NCBI GenBank assembly: GCA_051530055.1
Contig: CM121341.1
Span: 10,478,001 to 10,542,000, forward strand
Length of the DNA: 64,000 nucleotides
Source: Neoechinorhynchus agilis
Taxonomy: Eukaryota; Acanthocephala
Direction: 5' to 3'
This document shows positions 24,836-35,862 of the stretch, piece by piece. Position 1 is the first letter of the stretch; the number at the start of each line of letters is the position of its first letter. The notes under the pieces were generated by a model that saw only the letters and a list, made by a program, of their open reading frames with translations, ran no database searches and was not told the DNA's origin. The translations under genes were made by a program, and so were the position numbers.

Positions 24836-25214
24836 TTATCAAAGTAAAAGGATCAATAGTTGATATGAATGCTTAGACAATTAATAGTCTTGTGAAATAC
24901 TACTTTTTTGCTTTTTAAATATTACTGGCAAGCCGCTTCTACTGATTCAGGATATTACATCAGACACCGATCTCTTTCACCAGAGGGGTTATTGAAACAC
25001 TTTGACTGATGCAGTCGCATGATTGAACGGATTTTTTTATTAAATTGACACTTGAGCGGCACAAATTTTTTTTAATTCTCAAGCCTTCGCAGTCTTGCAG
25101 CTTCTTCAGCATCTATCAAGGCGCGTGGAGATCTGAAGTGTGTTAAAGTAGGGACCCCATAGCGATGTTGGAATTTGACGAGTGGGAAGTTTCATTAAAG
25201 GCGTTTTAAGCCTC
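24836..25214. other. Spacer after the satellite
   Basis: AT-rich. The motif aaattgacacttgagcggca near 25,042 matches the terminal inverted repeat of the 45.58-kb element family, so it is probably a relic half of such an element. Nothing else was seen. Confidence 0.45.
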
Positions 25215-25375
25215 TTAGATGTTCACCCTGTAAATAATTTTTATCAAATGCGTTCTGCGAACCTCGTCGGGTTTATCGTCGCATCTTTTAATAACTATCA
25301 AATTGCTGATAAACACTACGAGGCTCGCAGATCGTCTCTAACAAGAAATTCTTTACGGGTGAAGATTTAAAGAGA
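25215..25375. repeat. Hairpin MITE, family H1, diverged copy 2
   Basis: Inverted arms around cttttaataactatcaaattg. The left arm contains gttcaccctgtaaataattt and gcgaacctcgtcgggtttat. The right arm contains cgaggctcgcagatcgtct and tttacgggtgaag. Arms and consensus are clearly older and less matched than in other copies. Confidence 0.7.
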
Positions 25376-25447
25376 ACTTCTAATCTTGATGGCTCCCCAA
25401 AAAAGCGTTGCGTTTAAAATGCTGATATGTGAAATAACTGTTATTTA

Positions 25448-25610
25448 GATCTTCACCCGGTAAAGAATTTTTATTAAAGACGTTTTAAGTATTGCCGTTT
25501 ATCTTTTAATAACTAACAAGCTGCTGATGAGCACTACGAGATCCGCAGAACGTCTTTAACGAGAAACTCTTTATCGAGTGAAGACTAATCGTATATCCCG
25601 GTACCTCGTT
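25448..25610. repeat. Hairpin MITE, family H1, diverged copy 3
   Basis: The left arm is cttcacccggtaaagaattt and the right arm is tttatcgagtgaagac, with gctgctgatgagcactacga in between. The right flank (cccggtacctcgttacatat) is the reverse complement of the flank seen left of other copies. This shows that the element can carry the flank on either side. Confidence 0.7.
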
Positions 25611-25955
25611 ACATATCAACAAAAGACTAACTTATTTTCAGTACGAATAAAGATAATGCAAGTCTGGATTCATTTGATTCTGCATCTTCACGATATCTTA
25701 CTTTCGACCATTGATTTCGGCTATTTGTGACAACGAAGTAGTACAGCTTCAAGACGACGTACCAAAATCACGGATGTGCCAATTAACCGGAATTCTTCCA
25801 TGGAGCCGTACGTCATTGTACGAGGCAATGTATTCGTATAAAATTTCGCACCTTATGGGAAGAATCCACCAAAACACCATGTAATTCATGATGATTGAAG
25901 TGTGTTTTAACAGGTTTTTTATCGGGGTTTTCGTGTTATCTATTTCGCGTTGCAG
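25611..25955. other. Upstream flank of makorin
   Basis: Non-coding. The last 13 bases before the makorin ATG are a pyrimidine-containing run ending ttgcag, a splice acceptor that touches the start codon. It is either the end of a 5'-UTR intron or a spliced-leader acceptor. Confidence 0.5.
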
Positions 25956-28570
25956 ATGGCTGAGAAGGAACGATTGAAGAAGCTGGCGTGTCCATATTTT
26001 GCCATGAACGCATGTAAGTTCGGTAAAGACTGTTTCCGATCTCATGATCGATCGGCTAAATTCGATGACGTGTGTCGATATTACCAAATGGGTACTTGTT
26101 CATTTGGCAAAAAATGCCGATATCGTCATGTGAAGCTGGATAAAGAGCCACCAAAAGAAGATGATGATACTCTGAATTTACCCGAAGCTAAGCCATTGAG
26201 CCAAATAATAAGGCTTGATCCGTCATTGAAGAACAAAGCACCCATTGCATCGAATGTGATTCTACCTCTTTGTCCTTATATGGCCAAACGTGGAACATGT
26301 CCTGATGCTTCATGTCAATTTGTCCATGGAGACCAATGTGAATATTGCCAAAAGTTCTGCCTACATCCTCAGGATCCCAAACAACGAAGTCAGCATCACC
26401 GAGCTTGCGTAGATGAACACGAAAAGGCAATGAACGAAGCTTTTGCTTTGCAAGTATCTCATGATAAAGTCTGTGGAATCTGCCTTGAAATGGTTTTAAT
26501 TCTGAGTTATCTGATATCTTCTCGGGTTGCTGTAACACTTTTGATTAATTTTTTATCTATTATTACTGATAAATATCGCCACTTTAACGATTCTGCATTT
26601 ACTTCGCTCTATAGAAATTGTTCATGGACATATTTTGTTTTGTGTTGAGAAAATTAAGACAAATAAATTAATCTCTGCTTTCTCAACACCAAACAAAATA
26701 TTTGCTTAATTGTGGAAAGTGGGTTTGAAACAGTTGTGAACAATTTTTATTCCTCATTGTATTATGGATGGAAAAATATGCGAAATTAAGAACCATAGGT
26801 TTTAAAAAGAAATTGGGAAATGTTCCATGCTCGTAATTATGCCAAAAATCTTGGACTTCATGGTGCGAATATCCACTTTTAGTTTCCCATAATTATTTCT
26901 TTGAATTTCAAACATTGAAAAAAATCTTAAATTATTGTGATGATAATCACGGTTAAAATGTATTCTATTGTTAAGATATATTTCGAAAGAAGAAACTTCG
27001 GCTCATCAGTTCTTAAAAACTGGCGAGGTTTCCTCTCTATTTCGAAATATTTCTTAATTTAATAAAATAACTTTTAAGTGGCGGTTCGGGGGAGGTGGAG
27101 ATTATCATTACCACAATTTTATTGGATTTTTTAATTTTATAAAATGAGCCCTAAAGCCTACTCGGTGTTTATTGAGAATCCAGCAAGACGATGAAAAAAC
27201 AAATTTGTAGAGCAACAACCGTTCCAGGTCAATAGCTACGAAGCTTAGTGGTCCGTTGCCTACTTCCCTTGGATGACATATTTTATTGAATTAAGAAACC
27301 TCTTGAAAGAAGAAACCTAGGCTCATTAGTTCTGAAAAACTTACATGCAAAGGCTGATAAGGCGAGGTTTTCCTTTTTCTCCAAATATTTCTTAATTCAA
27401 TAAAATAACTTCTAAGCGGCGGTGGGAGGTGGAGATTATCATCACCACATTTCATTGGATTTTTGTGTTTATTTTTAATTTTATAAAATGAGCCTTAAAT
27501 TGGTCATTTTTTAGCCGACTCGGTGATTATTGAGAATCCAGCAAGACGACGACGTATCAACGAATTGTAGATTGCTCATATTTCTTAATATCGCGTAGAG
27601 CAACCGTCTAAGGTTGATAGCTACGTACTTTAATGGTCCATTGTTTACTTCCATTGGATGATTCGTTTTATTGAGTTAAGAAACCCCTTGAAAGAAGAAA
27701 CCTCGGCTCATTAGTTCTTGCGAGGTTTCCTCTCTTTCGAAATATTTCTTAATTCAATAAAATCCCCTTTAACCGTGATTATCATCATCGCCACAGTTCA
27801 AGATTTAACGTCCCCATGCGTTCCAAAGTTTAATTAAGCGACAACAAAAATATTTCATTTTATTTTGTCTTGAAAACATAAGCCATAAAATGTGCTCAGA
27901 ATTTCTTTATCTATAGATGTGAACGTGAAGCTATCTTTTCTTAATATAGAAATCTTTGTGTTCTGTCTGTATTTAAAGTTAATGATTTTGACGCGATTTT
28001 GTCCGTCTTTTCAAGTAGAATTTCTCAGCGGTTCTTATTCGGATACACTCAGCCATAGAAACTAGTTGTGCAAAGTTCGGGATAATGGAGAACTGCGATC
28101 ATGTCTACTGTCTTGACTGCATTCGCAAATGGCGATCTGGAAACGATACGTTCGATAATCGGATAGTGAAAGCTTGCCCAGAATGCAGAGTAACTTCAGA
28201 CTTTGTAATCCCGAGCAGATTTTGGTATGATAGTGCACCAGAAAAACGAAGGATTATTGATGGATACAAGCAGCGTCTTTCTGAGACTCCTTGTGCTTAT
28301 TTTAAACAAGGTGCTGGAGAATGTCCATTTGCTGATCGATGTTTTTACAAGCATGTTTTACCTGATGGAACTCGTGCACGTTTAGGTGAACCAACGAGGT
28401 TCTTTGATGCCAGCGGGCATGTTGTGAGATCTTCGAGGTACACTTTTGATCTTTTATTTGAAGGATTCGATGGAAATAGGTTGGCAGGCAGGATTGAAGA
28501 TCCAGATAGCTTTATCGAAGCCATGAGGGAGATGTATTTAATGCGACAAGCGAATCGCGATGTACAATAA
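25956..28570 (+). CDS. MKRN: Makorin RING-finger E3 ubiquitin ligase
   Basis: Two exons, 25956-26505 and 28053-28570, join in frame to 355 residues across a 1,547-nt GT-AG intron. Domain order is that of makorins: two CCCH fingers (CPYFAMNACKFGKDC and CRYYQMGTCSFGKKC), a third CCCH (CPYMAKRGTCPDASC), and the makorin Cys-His box (CEYCQKFC to HHRACVDEH). A C3HC4 RING is split by the intron (CGIC, then CDHVYCLDCIRKWRSG and CPECR), and a last CCCH follows (CAYFKQGAGECPFADRC). The chosen splice sites give a RING loop one residue longer than in vertebrates. The other open acceptor at 28018 would add about eleven. Makorins ubiquitinate targets and bind RNA. The ATG at 25956 follows a splice acceptor directly. 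Confidence 0.96.
26939..27786. mobile_element. Inverted-repeat element with internal tandem units in the makorin intron
   Basis: Ends are reverse complements: gatgataatcacggtt at 26939 and aaccgtgattatcatc at 27771. Inside are two and a third imperfect units of about 320-390 bp. Each contains a smaller inverted pair, aagaaacc-cttgaaagaagaaacc against ggttt-cctcttt-aaatatttctta, and the phrase ttttataaaatgagcc. No coding potential was seen. The element makes up more than half of the intron. Confidence 0.7.
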
Positions 28571-29280
28571 TGCTGTCGGTTATATAACTTTTTTATATTA
28601 AACATAGATTTTTAGTCATTGTGAGTTATTTTTTTAATACAATCGGAGTTTCTCCGCATTCGATTTTAATATTTTTTAAATATTCATTTTTGAAATTCTA
28701 AGTGATCGAATAGACTTTAACCAATCCTTTCTTTTTCGACCAATTCTTATTAGCTCAAAATTTTAACTTTTACAATTTAGTGTACCTACGGATGTCCATC
28801 ATCACTGTTGACTTTTTCCTGTAAAGGATTTTACTTTAAATGATTTTTGACCATTCGATTCATTGTCGAACAATTGAAACTTTTAATTTGCGTTTGCCTC
28901 TTCTTCGTGAACGGCGGTGATTGTTGAAACGCTTTGTTGTTGTGTGTAAAGGAAAAAAAATGATTCGTTAAAATAATTTACTTAATGATTTTTTCATGGA
29001 AAAGACACTCCCTTCTTTATAAGGTTACACCGATTTAATTGTCATAAAGACTATGAATATCGACAAATGAAAATTTATTTGATGCACGATTTACGTTCAA
29101 TCTGATTTTAATTATTGCTGTGTCGTTTCGTAAGGCTGCGTAATATTTAAAAACTAAAAATTGATTTTATAGGACGCCAACGTGAAAGCAATGCACAATA
29201 AACGTCGACTAAAAAATCGCAATATTTTTATATTTGGTAGTGGAGAGTAAATCTTTGAAATTTTAGTAAGCTTGTCGATA
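28571..29280. other. 3' flank of makorin
   Basis: AT-rich. A poly(A)-type region lies just after the stop (ttttttatattaaacatag). No frame or RNA gene was seen. Confidence 0.4.
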
Positions 29281-29512
29281 TGTAAGGTACCCGGGGAATG
29301 TGATTACAATTATTGTTTAGAAGTCTACACCCGTGATAAATGATTATTTCGATTAAAAACGTTCTGGGAACATCGTCGGGTTCATCATCAGTTTGTTAGT
29401 AATAGACGCTTTCGATGACCAGCAAACTGATGATGAGCCCAACAAGGTTCCGAGAACGTCTTTAATAAATAATCATTTACCGCCTGTGAATACTTCTAAA
29501 CAATAATTCCAT
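29281..29512. repeat. Hairpin MITE, family H1, copy 4
   Basis: The flank tgtaaggtacccggggaatg is followed by a pair of long arms (left attgtttagaagtctacacc; right tgaatacttctaaacaataa). The core has gttcatcatcagtttgttag and its complement. Arm identity is high. Confidence 0.85.
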
Positions 29513-29640
29513 GCACTGAGCTTTTTATGTATAATTCCCTTTGGAAGAAGTTCAAATTTGAAATTCGTAGTATTCGTAAATTGTTACTTAGATGATAACA
29601 TTTCTAAATCAAGCAAAAGTAGTAATTAGGAATGCCCGTA

Positions 29641-29868
29641 TATGAGCAGGTACCGGGGAGTATATGATTAGAGAATTTTTGCTTAGAAGTCTCCACACGA
29701 GGTAAATAGTTTTTTATTAAATACGTGCTGCGAATCTCATCGAGTTCATCATTAGTTTGTTAGCGTCTATTACTAACAAACAAACTGATGATGAACCCGA
29801 CGAGGTTCGGAGAACGTCTTGAATAAATAATCATTTACCGGGTGAAGACTTCTAAACAATAATTCTAA
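29641..29868. repeat. Hairpin MITE, family H1, copy 5
   Basis: Preceded by the family flank gcaggtaccggggagtatat. The arms run from gcttagaagtctccacacga to gggtgaagacttctaaacaa around a short core with taacaaacaaactgatgatg. It lies only 130 bases from copy 4 in the same orientation. Confidence 0.85.
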
Positions 29869-31335
29869 TAATTAGAAGTTTTATTGAAATTTACGGACTC
29901 TTCCGAAAACTTCAGTCGACTAAAATCGGAACACCCGGGAAAGTATTTAGAGTTTTGACACAAGTTCATTTGCTTCATAGGAAACATATTAACTTTATCA
30001 TTTGTTGTATTTATTTAGTGTTAACTCACAGTAGCCATGGAAAATCATTCATGATTTGTTGATCGTTCTCGATTTTTGTTACAAAATGAGCAGTCGTCAG
30101 ATTTACTGATTATTACGATTTTTCAACGAATACAATTTCGTATAATTGCTGAAAATATCATTTTTGGAATCAACCCAAAACTTTTGACTAAGATCGTATT
30201 TTAACGCGGAAACTGAAAAGCTATTCGACGCGACCTTGGGAATGCTGTCAATGAGGAACTTAAATCAAATTTGCGTTTAAATTTAATAATATTGTTGGGA
30301 ATTTTAAAATTTCAACTGTTGCTATATTCGTACCATTTAATTATAAACGAGTAAATCGAATCCAACTTGGACACTTAAATATTTTACCGATGTGAAGTCA
30401 TTAGTTGATTTTTTGTAATTCAAGTGAAAGGTAATAGGGTTTATAACATTGTAGCGATTTCAATGAGTCTAAGTTTGGTATTTTTATGATTCATAATGAC
30501 TTTTTAGTATTAAAGTTTAAATCTTAAATTGTCGCTTAATCAATCATAAAAGTTTCGGTAACCAATTGATCAACATAAAACGTTCAGTTCGAAATACGAG
30601 AAATTGATGAACGGCCATTTCAATTTATTTGATAATTTATTTTATCTTTTAAAATCAGTCCACGTGCGTTTAAAATTATGTCACTAAGATGCAATAAAAT
30701 GCAGCAATAAACATTGATTTTTTCATTGACATTCGCTGAAATTGCGTTGTATTTTTTTTCGAATCGTTGTCATAAATCGTTTATTGTGTTTGAAGATTGA
30801 ATTGTTCATATTGGTTGTTTTATGACGTAGAAATTAAAATGATTTTATTTTAAAATCCGATATTTCGGCACAATATTGTACTCGTTTATCAAGGTTGCTT
30901 GTAAGTTTTCTACAATTCCCGAGAATTTCGTCGCCATAAAACAACCAATCGTTTATTCTGCTGCGAGCCGATATGTAACAGCAATTCTCAGCACTTCATG
31001 ATAATTCTTTTTGCTGCGATCAGTCGTAAAATATTATCTTGATCGCATCAAAATTTTTATCACTTACTAATCAAAATCTTAAAAATAGTTATATTCTCTC
31101 TACTTTTTATTGAAAACGCTTCGAGTTAACAATTGTTTTTTTATTGCATCTCGTGTAAATATAATTCGTTGACGTGTAATTTATCCCACCATTGAAATTT
31201 ATACAACTCATAAAAAGTATTCATAGAAAGTGAGAATATATTGCATTAGATTAGCGAAGAATAGCCTTGTTTAAATGCTAGAAGATATACATTTCGAACT
31301 ATAGAATCACAATTTCAGCTTCAGACAGATCGCAA
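29869..31335. other. 1.5 kb AT-rich intergenic region
   Basis: No supported coding frame. Around 30,815-30,958 there is a loose inverted repeat ending ttggttgttttatgacg and cgccataaaacaaccaat, probably another short foldback element. Its phrases (tttcggcacaat and caaggttgcttgtaa) recur in altered form at 39.86-40.13 and 57.34 kb. The last bases before 31336 include an aatttcag acceptor. Confidence 0.5.
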
Positions 31336-32304
31336 ATGTTTCCAAAGAAGGTGCCTAAGAGGATTAAGCGACATTCAAAATTATTTTCTTTAAGGTCTGC
31401 TCAGCGTCAACTTCATTTGAGTGCCAGCTCAAGGCATTCATCAAGAGTAGAACGTCTAGCGGGATTACATTTAGCTGAGCATGACGATCGACTTAAACAT
31501 TTCCAATCAATGACACTCGATACAACTGAAAACAACCGACCGAGGCCTGACGACGAAATCTCCTCAAGTCAATCAGTTGTAACTGATTTCGTAAATCTTA
31601 GTTTGGACAATGATTTCGATGGCGACATATTAACAAACAAAACATCTTCGAATCTTGAGGAATGTGGACAATGTGTTGACGAAGCAATCATTGAATCGAT
31701 TAGAAAATTGAATATTTCCCAACAGAGATATCTCAGAGGTGTTGAACAAACTGCGGACTTTGATGCACGTGGACTTTCGGAAAGTCCGTCAAGTGACATC
31801 GAATTTGAGGCATCACTTGACAATATGACCACCCAAGAAGCGATGAGATCCATCGATGTGCGATATGGGTTCCGGATTTGTGGCCACAATTTTTCATTCT
31901 TTAGTAAACCCAAAACTAATAGCAGTCACACCGTTTCTAACGACTGGTCTGCTTTCGCAACTGATTCTAATGAAGACTGGGAAAGCGATTCAATTTCGCC
32001 TGAGGAAGACAGCCTTAGACTTTTTAAAAACATGGTTCAAAATGTAGACGACTACTCAAAGTACTTGGCACTTTGTAAAGCAGTCACTGAAACAGTATAC
32101 AAATATGGACAAGAATTGCACGATGCAAAAAGCGTTCTACAGGTAAAAAATGGCGACGAAATAGAGACATGGGAACAAAGAGCAAGTCAGAATTTGAGGG
32201 ATAATCAAGTTAGCAATAATCTTACTTCTAAGGTTATTTCAAGTATCCGACTACTTTATAATAACTACGTCGAAGATCACAGTAATATTGCGAAACAGAA
32301 TTAA
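31336..32304 (+). CDS. Single-exon orphan protein, 322 residues
   Basis: Unbroken frame from ATG to TAA. An aatttcag splice acceptor lies 18 bases upstream, and overlapping AATAAA-type signals stand just after the stop (ttaataaatcataataaat). The N terminus is very basic (KKVPKRIKRHSK) and serine-rich, which could act as a nuclear or mitochondrial signal. The middle is acidic and disordered. The last 90 residues (about 225-320: SLRLFKNMVQNVDDYSKYLA and later) look helical, perhaps coiled. I do not recognise a family. The open length, signals and amino-acid mix support a real gene. Confidence 0.7.
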   Translation: MFPKKVPKRIKRHSKLFSLRSAQRQLHLSASSRHSSRVERLAGLHLAEHDDRLKHFQSMTLDTTENNRPRPDDEISSSQSVVTDFVNLSLDNDFDGDILTNKTSSNLEECGQCVDEAIIESIRKLNISQQRYLRGVEQTADFDARGLSESPSSDIEFEASLDNMTTQEAMRSIDVRYGFRICGHNFSFFSKPKTNSSHTVSNDWSAFATDSNEDWESDSISPEEDSLRLFKNMVQNVDDYSKYLALCKAVTETVYKYGQELHDAKSVLQVKNGDEIETWEQRASQNLRDNQVSNNLTSKVISSIRLLYNNYVEDHSNIAKQN

Positions 32305-32679
32305 AATAGCTTAATAAATCATAATAAATTTATCCACCTTTTTTCCCATTGTTTGTTTCTGATCACTAAATATGAGTTTACACTGTAGTGTCTTTGACCT
32401 TACGATTTGACATTGTTTTATTTTATATCAATAAACCCTATACTACATACACTTTTAGTATTACCTTTTTAACCTATAAAGTCACTAAATTTAAAATGCG
32501 GGAATTTATAGAATTCTTATTAATCCATTTGTAATCCAAGCGAGCGTAGTACACATTAAAACATACCAATTATTTTCATCACATTTTATCTCGGCAGCTC
32601 AGAAAGTTAGAGTCGAAGTCCCGGTTTCATGCTTAAATAAGCATCTCAATCTAAATTTTTTTATAAACGTTGGACTACC

Positions 32680-33414
32680 TTGCTCCACACTGCGCATTAT
32701 CAGCAGCTTCTTAACTCATGCTCATCTCCCAACGATAGAGCTCGTCTCTTGGCAGTCTCAGCTCCAAACTCCAGCGACTTCTTGAAGGCTTTCCCAATCA
32801 CATCTGTTGGCACGAGGCTAGATGATCAGGCCATCACCGTCGCCGTGGGACTTCGGTTGGGCATCGAATTCTCAGGCTCATATACGTGTCGGTGCGGTGA
32901 GACAGTGAACGGATCGGGAACTCACGGCCTTGACTGCAAGCGTTCAACTGCTCGCCACGCACGGCACTCAGCAGTCAACCGCATAATCAGGGAAGCCCTC
33001 TCAACGGTCGGTTTTCCCGCTCGACTCGAACCAGTCGAACTTTCCCGGAACGACTCTCCTCCCATGGTGCTCCGGGAAAATACTGGTTTGGGATTTTACC
33101 TGCCCCAACACGCTCGCAGCATCCCATTTACGGGATGCCACCTCAAAGGCGGGAGCAGTCGCCAGCTTCAGCGAGGAAAAGAAGCGGCAGAAGTACTCCT
33201 CGCTCGATGGGCATCAATATATTTTCATCCCGATTGCGGTGGAAACACTGGGATGTCTCGGAAAAGAAGCCGATTATTTCCTCTCACGACTGGGAGGGAT
33301 GCTAAAACATGCCACCGGCGATATGCGATCCAGCAACTTCCTTTTGCAGCGAATCAGCGCGGCGATCCAACGCGGCAATGCCGCGGCCATCAAGGAAGCT
33401 GCCGAACAAACATA
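32680..33414 (+). mobile_element. C-terminal fragment of a LINE-like reverse transcriptase
   Basis: Translation gives the conserved tail found behind many animal non-LTR-type reverse transcriptases: AFPITSVGTRLDDQAI, VAVGLRLGIEFSG, a Cys-Cys-His-Cys knuckle (CRCGETVNGSGTHGLDC), and RHARHSAVNRIIREAL. In a shifted frame it ends NFLLQRISAAIQRGNAAAI. The piece is GC-rich against its surroundings, lacks the polymerase core and is frame-broken, so it is a truncated dead copy. Clade assignment within LINE-like elements is uncertain. Confidence 0.75.
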
Positions 33415-33738
33415 ACATTTGAAGAAAACGAAACTATGCTCATTCATAGAATAAATATATTTAAAATAAATTCGAAAAAATATTTCGGCTCCATGAAATT
33501 CAAACTACGATTCTACACTGAAGTTTTTTGTTTTTCTGGTGACATTAAGCCCATATTTAACATCGATATTCGCTTTCTGCAGCAGCAAACACATTTCTGT
33601 GTACTTTTCCAAGGTGAAAATTGAAATGTGCTGCCAAACCATAGAATTAATTAAAGGAAATAGTAATTGTTCATGATTCTAAATCATCACCAGACACGAA
33701 GTGGTAATAAATCCTTTTCAGTATTTCGATCTCTTCTG
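33415..33738. other. Spacer between the RT fragment and ALKBH7
   Basis: AT-rich, with open codons continuing past the RT tail but without family similarity. It probably includes the 3' UTR of ALKBH7, which is read from the other strand. Confidence 0.4.
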
Positions 33739-34652
33739 TTATTGTTTCTTTTCCGAAGCAGGCCAACTCCTTAACATAGCAGCAATAAATCTTTTTCGCT
33801 CAACTTTGAACGGATCCGGAAGTTCGATGCTTCTTTTCGCATCTAGGACTTCATGTGTATAATTGTGCCGAATATTTCCTCTACATTGCATAGTAGTACA
33901 TTCACAAACTGTCTCCAAATTTCATAAATCTAACCGCATCACGAAAAGCATATTTCGCTTGATCACTACATAGGCATTGTCTCGGTCATCCATGCTATCG
34001 ATAGGTTTGAATCCAATGACAAAATCCGATAACATATTTAGCACTGCGACCTTGTCACCGCAATACTATTAAAATTTGAATAAAAATGCAAAATTGAATT
34101 TTTAAGAGAATTTACGAACCCTGATGGCATCTACGTGCGGCTTAACGAATCCATCTCGAGCAACATCGAGGACATGAACTTCAGGAATAATCTGTTCGCT
34201 GTTCTCAAATACCGTTGATCGAAATCGGTCAAACACAATCTCATTTTCGACGTTCCATTGCTTCTTTTCAAATTCCTTAAATCCGTGAATTGCCTAAACG
34301 AGTAGAAGGTTAAATTGAAGAAAATTTGAGCATAACAACCCACATTATCCCAATGATTATACTCAAATCGAAGGCGGTGCAATGTTGGTGCCATCTCAGA
34401 AATCAGGCTTTTCGATTCGATGTCATCGATAAAGTTCGGAATGGTAATCAAATCGCGACTTAAATCGCTAGCTATATTGCCTGCATTTTTGCAGGTTGGA
34501 TGGAGGAGCACTGTAGGCAATTCGCGCTGGTGATGGTGAAGCTTCCTTCCAACTTTAAGGAAAGATCGTCGTAAATGAGATACAAGCATCTTTGGTTCAA
34601 TGGAGGTTAATTTGATAAAATTAATTGATTTATAAAAACGCGAGCGATACAT
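33739..34652 (-). CDS. ALKBH7: ALKBH7, mitochondrial AlkB-family dioxygenase
   Basis: Four exons (34652-34344, 34293-34120, 34065-33935, 33880-33739) with GT-AG introns of 50, 54 and 54 nt give 251 residues; the human protein has 221. ALKBH7 is an Fe(II)/2-oxoglutarate dioxygenase of the mitochondrial matrix linked to programmed necrosis. Visible family marks are FEYNHWDNAIHGFKE, the iron-binding HxD in KPHVDAIRYCG (His156, Asp158) and the distal His in GNIRHNYTHEVL (about His214). An Arg-rich ERKRF follows. The basic, Ser-rich N terminus (MYRSRFYKSINFIK) suits a mitochondrial signal. The frame is open back to an ATG at 34682, but a ttttcag acceptor lies between the two, so 34652 is the better start. 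Confidence 0.95.
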
Positions 34653-34682
34653 AATAAAGGCTATACACCTGAAAATCTGCAT

Positions 34683-35349
34683 TATGCCGCTTTTAAATTA
34701 TACCTTTTAGATTTTCATGATTTGAAAAAAATCGAAAAGACAAGATTTCAGAGTAAGCTAAAATAGACTAATTTATTCCCTCGAGGATTTAAGATGATAC
34801 TTTAAAACGACGAGGACTTTTGAATTGTTTTAGCCAGTTATATAGAGCGACCATTAATGACTAAATTAAAATAGGTAAATTCGGACACATGTCTTAATTT
34901 CAATCTGACATTTGTACGACCCAGATATAGTTGATTTATTTGCCTAGCTTTTGCCGTTTGACAGCTTCAAATGAGCAGCTTGGAAAGCATCAATCTAAAA
35001 GTTCCACATTTTTCTTAAAGAGGCGAAAAAGTTGTCTTTCGCAATGTGTTCAGCAATCATCTCTAACGAACATTAAATGAGATCGACAAGGTTAAAAAGA
35101 TTACATGTACACAACTAAATTCAATCGAAAAGCTTCTATTATAATAATAATAAAATTCCGCTATATAAATCACTTCCTTTTTGCAAGATATCGGTTGGAT
35201 GTGTGCCTAAAGGAAAAAGCTGAGTATAAAATTGTTGTCGACATGATAAAATTGAAATAGTCAAGACTTTTTGATAAATAATCATTTAAATATAAAAAGA
35301 GTTATTTTGACCAACAAAAAAGCGTCAGCGAGTTGTAAAACTAAAAGTA
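34683..35349. other. Intergenic region upstream of ALKBH7
   Basis: AT-rich, no supported gene. A (taa)n-like run (taataataataa) occurs near 35,143. Confidence 0.4.
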
Positions 35350-35600
35350 GTAAAATAAAACTTTTCCTTGGGCACATAGCCCACCGATCTGGTTCAGGGA
35401 AGCGCATAAAATCACTTACAAACTCTGAATCATACGGTTATGAATTTGTACTCATTTCTCGAGCGAGTTTCCTCCTTTTAGTGGTATTTTGCCCCTTTAT
35501 TTACGAGTCATCGGCGATTGTGGATATTGAACCTTTTGATTCTGAAATAGAGATTCGAATCTCAAGTCCAATAGATCATCTTGACATAAAACATGGAATG
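35350..35600. repeat. Degraded foldback element, family F2
   Basis: Contains cttttccttgggcacatagcc and cgatctggttcagggaagcg, then catacggttatgaatttgta. These are the same phrases, in the same order, as the left part of the element at 59.92-60.21 kb, and some recur at 42.4 and 43.5 kb. The right arm is decayed (cgagtcatcggcgattgtgg also occurs reversed at 43.48 kb). The open frame across it is a by-product. Confidence 0.65.
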
Positions 35601-35862
35601 TACAAACTCTGCAAGTTTTTAATATTGCGCCAATTATTGAATTATTTTATCTTTTTAAATGTGGCTAGCCGGTTTATTAGCCTACGAAATAAATGAAACA
35701 GACTAGCCAGACTTAAGAAAGTTCAAAAAATTAAGGTTTCATTCATTGCAATTTATAGGCGGTTTAACGTTTGCTATTTGAAAAGCAACAAATAAGCCGC
35801 TTTCTTGATAAAGCATCAAGTCATTTTTCGGGTTGATAGTCATTCGAAACTGCATATATTGG

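Noticed and set aside
28019-28052. Makorin exon 2 starting at 28019, giving a RING loop with about eleven extra residues
   Set aside because: The GT at 26506 and the AG ending at 28052 are in frame and give a loop within one residue of the family length.
35271-35696. 141-codon plus-strand frame as a gene
   Set aside because: Most of it is a decayed F2 foldback element sharing words with 42.4, 43.5 and 59.9 kb.
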